Assembly: GCA_907163375.1 (NCBI GenBank)
Contig: CAJQUW010008947.1
Location: 1-64,000, forward strand
From: Prostheceraeus crozeri
Lineage: Eukaryota > Platyhelminthes > Polycladida > Euryleptidae
DNA: 64,000 nucleotides
Reading direction: 5' to 3'
The notes below the pieces were generated by a model that had not been told where the DNA came from, searched no databases, and worked only from the letters and a program-made list of their open reading frames with translations. The position numbers and the translations under genes were made by a program. Of this stretch, positions 28,701 to 43,700 are shown piece after piece. The first letter of the stretch is position 1. Each line of letters begins with the position of its first letter.

Positions 28701-31700
28701 TTCTAGTTCCACTGCTTGCTTTGTTATTGCTTTATGTTCCGATGTTGAACTCGTTTAGACATGTCATTTTTTTTACTAGTATTCGATGCCTATGACTACG
28801 ACTTTAAACGTGCTATCCAATGGTGCATTTTTTCATACTGAATAGATAGCTATGTTTCCGAAATCCTTGTTTCGCTTTTAATTCTAATTGTTGTCCCGCC
28901 TAAGTCAATTTTAATAATATGAAATCTTCAAAGGTTTCCAGTTCATGGCTGTTACACGAATTGGCACATAGCGACAAACACATAGCGTACACATAGCATG
29001 CCGTGCGTACGCTAATTTTTGTGTGTAACAAGATTTCCATTCTCAGGTGAAGCTTACTAATGTCAACACTGCAAGAAGTCAACCACAGTACGTTTCATAG
29101 ATAGCTAGAAATCAGTTAAAAGCAGCAACATTTTATAATAAACAGTAGGTTTTTAACTGTAGTTGAATGAATTTGTTTCCTATATAATATTAAATGTTTT
29201 AATTTGTTATATTTCGACCCAGTAAGGGCCTAGTCCTTACAAGGACTGATGGGTGCGTTCTCTAGTAGCCAGATTCGTCTTCTCTGAGTTCTATTACATT
29301 TCAGATGCGATTAGGCATACTGCCGATCAAATTTCTGATCATCTGTTGATCAGCCTGATTCCACTCCTGCCTCACTTAAGATTCCAACCGATTCAAATAA
29401 TTGCCAGGAAAAATTCGTCGACGAACTCACCGTTTCAAGATAGACCAAACATGCTCGATTTTATTCAAGTCAGGAGACCTTGCCAGCCATCTAAGGTTCG
29501 TATTCCTGTCTGTCTTTTATACGATTGAGTTGCCCTGGCACGATGGCATGGAGCATTGTCATCCATGATAATCCAATCAGATGATCAATCACCTAAACTG
29601 AATGGTAAAGGTTAAACATATTCTGCGAGCACTCGAACGTAGCGTTCGGAGTTCATATTTTTCCTCATAACATGCAGTGAACTGTGACCATCACTCCAAA
29701 TGGCTCCCCAGATGAGCAATTTTATACAATCGTCCTGACTCCTTGATGTAAAGAAACGATCAGGAATGTCTTGCACAGACTTCGGCCAAAGGCGTAGACG
29801 TCCATCTTTGAATTTTAATCAGACAGCTGCCTCATCCGAGCAAACATCACGTGACCACTGATTCCGTCAGTGGCTACGATTCATTGACCACTGCAGTCTC
29901 ATTCTCTTGTGTCGCTCGGACAGATTCAGCTTCGATGGTTTCTTACGACTGGAGTAGTTCAACTCCTTAAGTCGTCTCCAAACAGTTGTCGTGGAAAGAT
30001 TTGAACCTGCTGAAAGCTCAGATAAAGAGGTAGAGGGACCACTATCGACCACACTAGTGATGTAGCGATGACTCTGCGAGAAATCAGCCTTGGTCGGCCA
30101 GAAGACCTTCCATCGGGCCGCTGACAGCCTCTTCGTAACCAAAAGTAAACAGTACTTTTGCGGACCTTTAATTGTTGCGACACATTGGCAACTGGCTGGC
30201 CACTTCGGATCAAACCCTCAGCTTGATCCCTAAGATAGCCTTTCTGGTATGTTTTCAGTACAGCAGCTCGTATGCTACTGAGAGACACAAAACAAATGAA
30301 ATAAATGAATTCGATGTCTTTACACAGCATTGTTCCCGTCTGCTCATATTACGCGGACCGTAAGTCTCAACTATACCCCAAAGTGTTTTACTTACTTTGC
30401 TATACCCTGAACAGCATAGATTTATCGGCCTTTCAAATAAATGAGATGCCTAAGTGCACGCGTGATCGCACTTAGAAAAATAAGAGAAAAATTGAGAAAA
30501 AATCGATATTTGGAGAGTGGACGTTGGACCGGCGATTACGTAGTCGGTTTCTTTTAGGGTGGGATTTGAACGATTACGGGACCGGCTGTACGATGAGGGG
30601 GTTCAAAATCTCGAAGAAAGCGACTACGTAATTCTTGAACGAGCAATAACCAACCGATTCAATAGATTTAGGATTAATAAAAACTTAACATGCGTCTCTG
30701 ACGTGACTGCCAAGTTTGCTAGCTGCTGGTCTCTATGGTGAAATTCGCCGGAATCCATTAGTCACACTCATGATACATTGATTTATCAATAATAAGTTGA
30801 ATCGGTTGAAGAATCAAAGATATCCCTTTAATAAAAATGAAATAGATACATTCCAATAACAGATAAATATTTGACAATTATTATTTTCCATTATTTAGAA
30901 ATATACACAACACCTAATTAATATTATCAATTTCATACCAACAAAATGAGAGGCGGATTGAATGAGAAAACTGAAATGTCTGAGCTCCAATTATTAAAAA
31001 ACTCTAAAAACAAGCAGAAGGTCGGAGACTCGCTTGCTTTGCAATTTTCTTTTACGTAAGACAACTTGAGACGTGATAATTTATTTTCATCAACCGATTC
31101 AAATCAAACTTTGATTCCAAATTTCTTTTCAAGTAGGCTAAGAAAGGTTCATTGCCTGAATTATTCATATCTCCAGTTTTAAGTAGGCATATGGTTGAAC
31201 GTTTGAATCCTGTTCAACGAATACGATCATGTCACTCGAATTTCGGATTCTGATAGATATTCCACTTTATAAGAGACTCAAAATACATCAACGGCAATGT
31301 TTAGGGACATGTCTTCAACGACAAGCAGTTCTTGATACATACCAGTGCATCTGAAAATTTGCTGCTGGAACATTATTCTGGAGTTGCACATTAAGTTTGT
31401 CTCAACAACTGGCTACTGATGCGGAAATGAAAAGATATTTCAAGACTTGAAATTAATGATCATGAATTTCTTCCTCATTGTAATAGTTTGTGAGGTCATT
31501 GAATAACAGTTGTTGTGAAAAATTAATTTAGCAGCACAGCAAGAAATTGATTTTTCGCGATTTGAAGTAGTGAATTAATAATTGCAGCTTTTCAATATCA
31601 ACTACCAATAAGTAACAAATGCTGCATTTACGTCTTTTGTAAATCAATTCTTTTCATTGTTTATGGATTGTGTATACTAACCAGTTAAAAAAATATCTCT

Positions 31701-34700
31701 TTGCATTACATAATTGAATATGATACATTTTTACATGTATATGACTGAACTTGAGTTTTTGTGGATCTATTTATTAAAGTAGCAGATATTATTTAGTACA
31801 TGGAAAATCAACATTGCTTTATAATATTGTATTACCGATTATTTCACAAAATACCGTCTCTGTAGAATCGTGAAAGTGACTAGTTTGTGATTATGTAACT
31901 AGAGCACTTTCATGGTTGCAATAAATTCGCAATTCTCCATTTATCTACAGGGTGCCCATTAAAAAAGGTAACAATTAAAAAAAAACACGTTAAATTCAAA
32001 ATTTATCAAATTTCTATTGACTATCAACGCATGATAATAGCTACCCTAGGTATTCAAAGTGACCACCGTCGACATCGAAGCATTTTTAAGTCTTCCAATC
32101 CAAGAGTTTGCAGCTCTTTTTACCGTATCCATAGGGATGGCATCCCAAGAAGCAACAAGACAAGTTTTCAGATCATCAATGTTCTGAATTTCAGTTCGGT
32201 TTCTTTGCACTTCTAATAGGAGTAAAGACCAGATGCAGTAGTTCATCACATTCAAATCAGGACTTTTCGCTGGCCAAAGATCAGCTGAAATGAATTCAGG
32301 GCAATTTTCATCTAACCACTGAATTGTTCTGCGTGCTGTATGAGCCTTCGCCCCATCCTGCTGCCAGCACCATGAATCACCATACATCACATGATTAATG
32401 TCGTCGAACATTTGAGGCAACATCTCTTGCGTGTAAGTCTCTTGATTCACGGTTTTCTTTTTTCTTCGATATGCAGGTAAATGCTCTTGTCCTTCTGCAT
32501 AACCTTCGACGAAACGCAGTTCTGTCTTCCCGCACCAGGACATCGCACCGTAACACATAATCGTTTGTTGCTGCTGGTCTGACTCCACAACGAGATCTTC
32601 AGGAGGAATGTTTGTTTTGCAGGTGACAGATCGGTATATTCTTTCATTTTGATTGTTTACAGCAGGATGCAAAGAAAAACTGGCTTCATCTAACAACCAA
32701 ACAGTATGCCATTGGCCTTCGAAGCGATTTATCAACAGCATCGACTTCTGCTTTCTGGCACTTCTGTACGTCTCGGTTAACCCTTGACACTGAACACGCT
32801 TATAGAATTTCAAAGGAGATTCATCGAGTACGTTAAAAACTGTACTTTTCGAAATGTTCAGTTCATTGGCAATTTGTCGCTGACTGAAATGTCTTCTGCT
32901 TTTATCTGGTGGAGTAACTGCTAAAGTAACAATGGCTTCTCTCGTTGGTGAGGCAATGCATCGGCGTCGTCCACTTCCTTCTTTTCGACATTCTGCCACA
33001 TGAGATCCATATCTTTTAAGGTTAGAAACGACGCGGTCCATTTGTCTTTTTGTGATGTTACTGAAGAACTTAGGAAGCACTTCAAAGCATTTTGTTAAGC
33101 CCCATGTCGGATTTTCTTCTTTAAACAACACTATTACCATGGACTTCTAAATTACTAATAATAAAATTCTAAATTATAGATATCTAGACGTCCATGCTAT
33201 TACTTTGCGCTGGAAGTCTGTTAGCTGTTGCATTATTGCGAATTCGACTATCAATGATTTCTATTCCTCCATCCCCTATGTCTCCGTGTATTTTCTAAGT
33301 AGACGAAAAACTGTCTAAATACTGACGAAAGTTTCAGATATCTATACATCTCCATATGACATAGAAATTAACAATACCATAGAAAGTCCTAGAATGAAAA
33401 TTGCATGAAAATTATGGCACACGCCTGGGGGGAACTTAGTTGGGGCAAAATGCAACTTGTGCGATCTGGCTTCCATGTTTTTTGATTGGCATTTATATTT
33501 ATCAGGCCAATTCTTGATCTGGATTGTTGTCCCTTGTCCAAAGACCATGTACTCAAAAGCAATAGTGAATTTACAAAATGCTGCGCCGACAGGATGACAA
33601 AGAAGGAAATCCTTTTAAACGTTTTGAACGTTCATCATTTTGAAATATCGCTCCGATAATCTATCAATAGCATAATAAGACTCTTATGCAACTTGTAATG
33701 TCGATTTACAGAACATGCATAACTCCAGCTTGAAATCAGAGGCCAAGAAATCTTAGAGCATTCATTTTACTTTCAAGGGTTCCCCTGTTCACTAGATTTG
33801 AATAATTTTCAAAATCCCTACATGCATTCGAATATCAGCTTCCAAAATATCACGTGTCATTCAATGATTAATTGAAAAGTTCCAGCGACATTTCATTTAT
33901 TTGAGAAATGATTGTCGGTAAAGAAACTTTCAATGTGTTTATTCCAGAAAAGCGCCAGGTTTCTTAGCCGCTTGAAAAAGAAATTATCGAATAATTAGAC
34001 TTTCGATCTGTGAACTCTTCAAATGTTCTTACAAACAGCACACCGACCACTTTCAATTTGACTTTGTGAACCAATTGTTTAATTAGCATTCCAATATTGA
34101 AAAATTGGAAAATAGTTGTCAGTGACTGCTACAAATAGACACATTATATTAATCCATGGAATAGTAGGCCATTTCACATGAAACAATGCCGCCATCTCAC
34201 TTTCAATTCTCTTCATGAAAATCCTGTAATTAGGTGTCAACAACTTTCACAACCAACTTGGCAAATAGTTTCACTATGATACAATGTTTTAGATCGAATC
34301 TGATCTACAAACCATAGATTTTTCCATGTGCCATCATTGTACATAGGCAAGATATCAAACTTCCATTCTAATGTACTAGTGTATTATCCACTTCTATGCC
34401 ATATGATAATCTAATTCCCATGAGATTGCTATAGTAGATTAAATGACCTACAGACCAGGAGGTTTTTAATTTAATATTTAATCTACTGTAGCGCTAGTAT
34501 AAAAGAACTCACAACAATTATAATGTATTAGAGTGATAACAAAGCTTACTGAAGAAGAAGTCAAAAGTTACATCCACTGAATGTGCAGTTGTTAAACACA
34601 AATGTATTTGATGTAGACTTGTCTGTGTTGTTTGACTGTTGATTCACTTGTCTTGTAACTGATGAATATTCTCCGGAAAGAATGTCACTCACTTGTCTCT

Positions 34701-37700
34701 CCATTGAATTTTGTGCCACATATACTTCGTCGGAATTGGAGATGTGGCCAATTCTTTTCTTTGTGACTTCTCGAGGGATCCCGGCCTCAACTAAACGAGT
34801 CTTTGCAGTTCTTCGGAGACTTGTATTAGTGTAATAACCTTCTTTTCCTAGAGATTTCATAAGTGTCTTTGTAACTTTTTCGATCGAATGTATGCCGAGA
34901 GGTTGATTCTTGTACCAGGCAGTTGACTTTGGTGATACGATGCAGGCCAGATGAAATTCAGTTCTGTCGGTTATTGGTCGATGCGTATAAGTTTATCAAG
35001 CACCTTTCCTTGAACGTTTTTCTTGGGAATATCTTCACAGATTTTGGTTCCATGCAAGACTGCTTGATCCCGAAATTCCTGGATTTCGAAACGGTCTCTG
35101 TATACAAGAGAACCTCTTCTGAATTTTCTTTTTTAAGCTGCAGTTGACTAGCAGCACCAAATCGCAATGCTTTGTGCTCTGTGGCTGCTCGCAAACCGAG
35201 CTGAACACCCATCATGAACTTTTTCCTGGAGCTGTTTTGGGTTTCCTGACCCTAGTATTCCTTCCTTCCAAAGGTCTTCTTCGTCCGAAAGAGGAATATT
35301 CTCGGCTCGTTTTGGAGGTCTAGTATTGCCTTCAACTGCACTGAGTCGCATTTCCGCATCAAGTTGGGTCCTCGCATCACTGAACTCGGGATCTTTACAA
35401 AATGACCAGTTTCTTTTACAGTCATAGTTCATATAGTGTTGTATCATAGCAAAGATTTCTTTTACAGACTTAGGGGGATATTTGGACCCATCTTGCTTGA
35501 TGTCATTGATGTCGGAATAGAAATACGGATGAATCACTGAATCTCTAATTTAAACAGTGATATCAACTCGTCTTCGCTTCGCTTAGACTCGTAGATTATC
35601 ACTGTTTAAATCCTCGATTCAGTGCTTTATCCTATACTTCTAGAACTTCAGTTCGCTGCTATAAATTTTAATACTTATCAGTTCTCTGTTTATTGTGTCG
35701 TCATAGGCCTAATGGTTTGATGGATATCTATAGTGACAAATTATTGAAAAATTTGAATGCACGAGAGATGCGTCGTTACTTGGCTGGATATCTATGATAG
35801 TAGCAATTCAATTACGCTTTGAATACACGAGAAGTGCGTTGAGACCATAGTTTTGCATTTGATAAGTCCGAGATTGTACACAATAGTGATTTTGAATGAA
35901 TCAAGGACTCTAGGAAGTTATGTTGATAAGTAAAAGCAAATTGTTACATTTTTTAATGGGCACCTACTTTAAGCGCAAAATTGGGGTTCTGGATCGTTTT
36001 TGGATTCGCATTCTATGATATTCTAATTACATGCTAGCTTAGCTGAATTAAAGATGGTTTGCAACAATATTTTTCATTCAAGAAACCAGCAGTCAGTCAT
36101 AGATCAACTGATTTCATTTTGCAGAACAAATCAATCAATCCATTATTTGCAATTATTCGATAACTGCTGTTGATAAGAGTTAGTATGACTGCAATGGTGA
36201 TCAAGAAAGTAAGCAAATACATTCCTGCATATCTAAGGGAGATACTTGCTTTGCCATTGATCTGTGATACTGAAATGTATCACTCAACACAAACTAATTG
36301 AACAGACACATGAGTGCAGTTTGCTGTTGATAAAATCCGTCAAGTGTCGAAATGGGGATCTGTAGTTGAGTGTAGTAGAGTATGCAATTCATTAATAGAT
36401 TAGTTTTATCTTCTTCATCAATAGTGCATACTTTGTTTTGGATTGAGTTGCAATTTTGTTATCACATTGTCCACCTGTTGACTGTAACAACAACGGTTTC
36501 TTCTGGATATAAACGATTTATGTTTTGGAACTTTTGCAACTGTGTTCGTGATCTTCGCTCAGACATTCATGCAGACTGAAATTAAACTGCGATTCGTGCA
36601 TCAAAATCATCAGTTCACGATAACAGTTTCATAGCTCGTTGTTTCGTTGAATAGCTTAAAAAGTCGCATTCCTTGTATCTGAGTAAAATAGATAAAATAT
36701 CAAATATAACTTTTTATTTAATCGCTTCACAGCGTTTAGTTGGGAACCGTTGAACAATTACATGATCACTTTCCCGACTTTGTTGAATCCCCTTTATCAC
36801 CATAATCGGTTCCGCAGTAGCTTCATCCAATCCACAAGTGACAACGCAAGCGCCCACCATGCAACTCTCTGCAAGCAGCGGCGGGCGCGATTCCGAATCG
36901 TGCGACTCAGAACACGATAAATCGAATATCGCGCGGTTCTAAATAATTGAGATTTTTCGAATTCAGTGATAGGAAGTTTTCAATTAGTCTGGCTCTATAA
37001 TACTCTATAATTTCTAGATCTCTAGTTTTATTATAAATTTGATAACTTGCATTAAATTTGAAGGTATCTGACACATAGCGTATTTGAACATTAAATTTAT
37101 TTTGAGCCGATTAATTAATATCACACTCTATTTGTGCATGGTTGAGAGCACAGCATTACACATCATCAGAACACTGAAAAAGTCGTAAACAAGGCACAAG
37201 GAGTCTTGTGAATCCATTATTAAGAATCTGCTGCAAATCTACTATGAAGAAAATTCTTTCCGTTCGTAAGTCACACCACTGAGGAAGCCTTATCGGCGCG
37301 ACATGTCTAGTGCTTTCAATTGGCCTTTCGTGTACTCGAGTTCGCAATTATTAAGACAGGGACACAGTGTGCGGCATGCGTTGAGAAATGTTTGGTCGAC
37401 GCTTTTTGCTACCTACTATTTGCATTTCCAAATTTTGATTTTTTGTCTTTATCAACCATATTTTTTCGAACATAGCAGTACGCATTGATCACTACTTCCA
37501 TCAATCTTGCCATAAGCCTTATTATGCATCGATAAATTCAAACCTATAGACTAGTTAACAAAGCACTAGCAAATCTGAGTCCATATGAGATTGCAATTCT
37601 AGCCGGGTTGGGTTCATGGCGTGCTAAATCAGGCATTAAAATTCTTATCAATCAATAAGATGCCTTCAATGAGGAGATATAAAATCAAAGGGACCTCCTT

Positions 37701-40700
37701 CTGGTTGACAACACAACTGTATGGTTCGTATAAATCGTGCATTACGAGCATACTCAAAGCTATTACATAAAATGAGGCATTCCTGTGATGTTTGGGAACT
37801 CCCACAGGATTCCCATAGAGATTACTATTACGTGGGTATGAAAAATTGCTTCAAAATTGTTTTTTGGCGAGCATCGTTATTGGCAAGGGTAGGCGTGCGA
37901 CATGCGTCGATCGTATGGTCGACGCTTTAACTCAAACAATAAAATGAGACATTCATGTGATGTGTAGCAACTTCCACAGGATTCCCATAGAGATTTACTA
38001 TTCTGTGGACATAAAAATCTCGTCACACGTCAACTCTGCTTTATCCTAGCTATACATGATCTCAGGTGCGAACACCTAACAATGTATAGTAATTGTAAAT
38101 ATTGTAATGTATAGTAAGCTTGCTGCCAGGTCATCCTGCAATTGCAGTCAAAAAAGAAGATAGGATGACAAAGGACATCATATTTTCTCAGACATTTTTG
38201 ACGGTCAATACTTTACACACACACTGCATAATATCACAAACAAAACACAATATCACACACAACTTTTTACTAAACAGGCGATCATCTCTAAGTCACCCTT
38301 TACCTACATTCATCTCAATTAATTTTCATTAATGATCTGAAGCATTTACAAGATTTGTTTTTCTGGTGAATCTTCGTTGATTGCGTTGTCAGTTCCGCTA
38401 ATCCCCTCCCTAACCTACAATCGGTCCCGTAATCGTCTTATGAAAGCCCCCTCCCCACTAAGCGATGATACAATTGTTGCAAAGTTCGCTACCAAGAAAG
38501 CTGACTGTTGCAATTGTTCATCAGGCAGGAAAATCATTTGATTGTATTTTCTTTTCTTTGAAGCACAATTTATTGGATGTCCCAAAGAATTAAATATTTT
38601 GTTTATCTGCTTCTGTCCTGTCTTTACATGTAATGTAAACAGCAAAGCAAATTCACTTATTTTCCTCTAGCCTAACTTTTAATCTATGATTTTCAAATTT
38701 TGCAATTACTATATATGTGCGGTTTAGTCTCTCATTTTCATCTGAACCCTTTAGAATGCTCAATAGGCAACGAGCGAAGCGTTGTGAAAACTTTCGTTCA
38801 CATTTCTTTCAAAAATAAGTCAATAAATCAATTAATGTTTGTTTTCAAAACTTTTGGAAAACAATTGAAGAACATTCAATTGCAATACATTGAACACACA
38901 GAAACACAATCATAGAAAAAGGCGGAAAAGGAGTGCCTCCGGTCAATAACAGAGAAGCAATTTTAATTAAGGAATGAGAGGTGAATGAACTTTTGATCCC
39001 TTCTTGGATGTTAATTAGTTTTTTTCTTTAGAGATCAAGCGCATGTTGTTTGCCCTCTGAAGAAACTTAGCGATGGGTCACAAATTTTCTGGAATCAGAT
39101 TATTCATTAACTCATGGAACTCATCTATGTTGTCGCAATAAGATAACACTGGTGTTATTTCTTTTCGAATTTTCTTATACGCGGAACATTCAATCATAAA
39201 GTGATGCAAAGTTTCTACTTTTGAATCATTACATAGCTCACAGAGACGTTCTTCATACTTCAGTGTATCATTATAACTCCACGGAACGAGATCCAATATA
39301 TGATTTTTTTTGTTCTAAATTTCAGGATGATATTGATATCGTTGCAGCCAATATCAAAGTATAGATGTGTTTTCATATTGTTTTCAAGCCGGCACAATTC
39401 TAAATAACTCAAACCAGAATGACTATCTTTCGCTGTGGAAATCCATTTTTCTCTAAAATAATGAGTTAACCGTATTTTTACAACTTTTGAATGTGGCTTT
39501 TCATCAGCTGCCAACGGCTTATCCCATAATTTTGATAGATTGTCTTGTGAGTAATTGCTTCACCCACCAGCACCATGCATACCTACTACGATGTGAATTT
39601 GAAATTACAGCTAAATGTAGCTGATGTTATACCTCCTATATCAAACTTCTTTCATCAGTCGTGATTATTTTTATCCAACAAAATATTGCTGCTTTATAAA
39701 GTTGACAATACATATAGGATGTATTCCAAATAAGAAGTTACAAGTTACGAAAACTGAGATGCTCAGCATCACAGTTCATTCTCAATAATCCATCGAATAT
39801 CAGCATCCAAATCCTTGGATTCCTGATTCGCACCCATCCCTGGCTTCAAGCGATATATTGCAATTAAATTTCAAATTACTCGCAGGCCTATTTTATTCAG
39901 TAATACATTTCAACAATAGCATATAAATCTTTGAATTCAAGCATACAGCTCCTGACTCCTATTGTCAACAAAACTTTTCGCGGAGGAACTTGATGTCAAT
40001 TATTCATAAACTCTTAACTTAAGTCGCATGCATATTCCTAAGTTAATGATACTTTTATCATAAATTCTTTATGGTCATTAATGAGGCAAAACTTCAAGTA
40101 GAAATAGAAAGTGTATAGTACGATATTTATAGTGAAATATAAAAACATGCGTGTATATAAGTAGGAGACATACATATAACAGAATAGCAACCGTCTTCAC
40201 TCACCGTTCCATTTGGCTCCATTGATAAGCATCCGGCATGACAGGGAGAATAGTAAACTCTGTGATCAGCGCCGCATATGAAAAAATGTTGTGATGTACT
40301 GCAGCTGCAATTAGCATTACATGCGTTGGTAAGGGAAATGGAAAATGGATCAAATGTTGCCTTTGTATAGTCAGCATTTAGCCCGACATACAGCAAGCTT
40401 TGATCTTGATAGGGGGAGCAAGTCATCAGAAATAAACAGAGAGGGAAAAATGTTGTCAGAGAAATGATGACCATGGTACGCAAAACAGTTGCCACAGTTG
40501 CTTTTGAATATGCAACGAAAATTGCACCAAGAAAGGTTCCAATCATGGACGCTGGGATTCCGTAAATACCTGAAATATAAAGCTCATATTGATTTTCAGA
40601 AATATGGCGGAAGTATCTTGTTCATGATTTATTGACATGCCAATGAAGCTAAACGATGCGATTTATATTTCGACAAGATACATCAGCCCTAAAAAATAAT

Positions 40701-43700
40701 CAAGCGGCTGCATGATTCTTCAACTCATCAGTCATCATGCATTTTTTGTAAGCAGTCAATGCAATTCAACATAAGTATCATATTTTTCAGAATAATGGTG
40801 GTTCATTTTCTAATTTGCATTGAACAAGTATAATAAATGCTTCGTTTTCTTCCTCTGAAAATAAATCCAGTCACTTCATGGCATTTTAATTGTTCAAATA
40901 GACTGAATTCAATGTTTATTCGCTCTCTAAATATGGACTGAGATTCCAGCATTTGGCTTGACTGAAATTACGGCTGCAATTTCTGTGTGCGGTCATGAAA
41001 TGAAGCCTAAAATTTCAATTTCAAGGAATCACAAATTTACGTTAATTCATCGAATCAACTATTATTTCAAGAACATATATCATAACATCATAAAATACTG
41101 TGAATAAAACACATGATGAAAAATCTCTGAGAATCATGAAATCACTTAATCTGAACTGTACTCTATAATAAGATTCTACTCTCAACTTAAAACGATGATT
41201 ATGAATTATAAATTGCATGAATTAAGGTAAAACTTCTAAAACGTAAGTCCGGTTATACATGCTGCAGCATTCACATGTCTTCGTTTTTTCAGCTATAAAT
41301 TTCATGGTGGCAACCGCTCATTGTTCATTAAATTTATGAGAAATACATCAGAGTATTTATGTGAGCAACAAAAATTAACTACCGAAACTTTTGAGAGTAT
41401 AAACGAGCAACTTTATTTAGATAATAGTCGAGAAATTTTATAAAATATCATTTTGAAAAAATATTCATCTCATTGAAAAGAGAACGTAGCATAATTAAAA
41501 CAGGTGCCATCACTGCCTTTCAAAAATACCAACTGAATGTCCTAATATTTGTCTATTTCAACTTCAATCAGATTTCTAATTCTAAAATGGAATTTTCAGC
41601 TCAAATATTAGACATCATATTTGACAAATGTGAATTTCATTTTTTGAAAACAAATTTCTCTTTCAAATACACAGATATGTGAACTAGTCTGTGAAGGATG
41701 ATAGCTTCCTCAAATACAAGAATGCAAATTTCGTGATCGATTTCGTGAGAATACATGTATTTTAATCCACAATAGAAACGTTAGTGCGACAGATTCAGAA
41801 CTAACTGTCGCATAACAAACAACAATAATTGAAGGTAAATGTTGAACGTGATGTCAGTCGCTATTTTTAATCAGTGTTTTGATAGCTGTCATCGATTTTT
41901 TCATCTCTATTTGATGCTAAACTATTTTGCATGGAAAGTTCTACAAATGAATCTCAACAATCGAAAATATTTCAGTCACTGTGTCCACTGTATCCATTAA
42001 AAAGTTGATGAAGAGAATATCAGCAATATCCATCAAAGTGTGATAAAAACCTATATAGCTGCAGAATATCTAGTGTAGGTTTATTTAAACATAATTATAT
42101 CTTTGTTTGAATGCAATGAATCAGCTGAGTGAGCAACATGTCAAAAGTCTAACAAAAGTAAGATGAGAGTTTAACTTACCAGTCAATACAAAACTAAAGG
42201 ATGTGTCATTATGGAAAGTTGAACGAACAAATTTCTGACCAAAAGTGGCTATTCCTGTCAGAAAGGCAACTGAAATAGAACAATAGTAGCATTTCAGAAC
42301 ACAATAATAATAATAATAATTTCAATAATAAGAACTCTTTATTTCAGTACATCCAACCGTAGAGTATGTAAGTAGTAGGGAGAGTGTTGACTCAAAAAAA
42401 ATATCACAATACTGTGAGAATTTTTATATCGAAAGATTCGGTTTTTTCGGAGATTACGCTTCTGGGGTCTAAAAAAATATTTGATAAATTTTTAAAAATC
42501 TAAATTTTTGTAATTATTTCTGTGTTTATATACTAGCGACGTGGACCCATTCTGTTAGTAGTATGAAACTCATAAGAAATCAAATGAACATTTACTAACA
42601 GGTGTTCAAATTAAGTGGAAATGAAGCTGATTATCATGGGAATTTCATAACCTGCATTATAATGCATGTTTTGATGGAAAAGTTGAGATCTTATTGTGCT
42701 TCTTGGCTAAGATTTCAAGTTTTTAATTCAATTTTCAGCGGCATGATTTTATGATTCAATAAATTCATGCGTCATTTCTTGAATCTGAATAGCACTGCGG
42801 ACCAATTTGCATCATTTCAAATACTCGTTAAGGCTGAGAATTGCAGTAATAACAACCCATCGAATTGCTAATTTAACAAACAGAATTACCGCTTCAATGT
42901 TATCATGACACGGAAGATTTGTAAAATACTATTATTCCCTCTGTATTGTTAACATGATCAGTCAATTCCATGGAAATTTCTCCTAAACCGCAAAAATTTG
43001 TATACCTCACATGTGGTACTGGGTGTCAACTCGAGTTCATTCGATAAAATCGAAGCTGTATGCACATTGGGGATTTAATTATTACATAGTTGTTACATAC
43101 CTAATGTGCTTACTGCTTACGCTATGCATCCAGCGGTACATGAACATTTGACAAGACTGCTTATTTACACAACTCATGACAACGCAGAAATTTTTCACAA
43201 AAAAGTTATAAAACACTTGTTTTCGCTGGTACGTTAGCAAATTCCGTTGGTGTCTGATAGTGGTGTTGGCATTTCGCACCAAAAAATCAGAAGTAAGGTG
43301 CAGGGGTCTCAGCATTGCGCTAAAGTTTACGAATAAGTCGGGTGCATGCTATGGATATGTATTTTCATTGAGGTCAAAGTTATGAATCAATTAAGAGTCA
43401 AATTAAATGTTAGCTAAATGTTTTATTCTGGTATAATCTATTAGGCAAATATCAACATCAACAACCTCTGAGAAACATGTTTCAATTTATACACCTACAC
43501 TATAATCAATTGCGAGTAAATTTGAACCGGTAAATTTCCTTCAACATGTAAATCTGCTAATCACAAGGCCCCGTGTTTATCAAAAAATTTGGATCTACCC
43601 CTATATAGGAGAACTGTTGAAGTGCACATACAGCACAATTGATGTAAAAGAGCATTTATTCACTTTTAGTGATTTTCATTTGTGCAACAAAGTGTGAATC

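Larger units (their letters stand above)
31951..35964. mobile_element. Mariner-like element ends 4 kb apart, with internal insertion
   Basis: ggtgcccattaaaaaaggta at 31951 and its complement ttacattttttaatgggcac ending at 35964 are inverted repeats of about 24 bp, flanked by TA or CTA sequence. The transposase sits near the left end. At 4 kb the interval is far longer than a mariner; a Crypton remnant and other DNA occupy the right 2.7 kb, so I read it as an element split by later insertion, though the right repeat could belong to another copy. Confidence 0.6.
28327..40204. other. SLCO intron 6 (11.9 kb)
   Basis: Holds a Tc1-like element, a mariner-like transposase, a Crypton remnant, a LINE fragment and hammerhead-like and direct repeats, listed separately. 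About 30.7-31.9, 33.2-34.5 and 36.0-37.2 kb show nothing that I can name. Confidence 0.75.
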
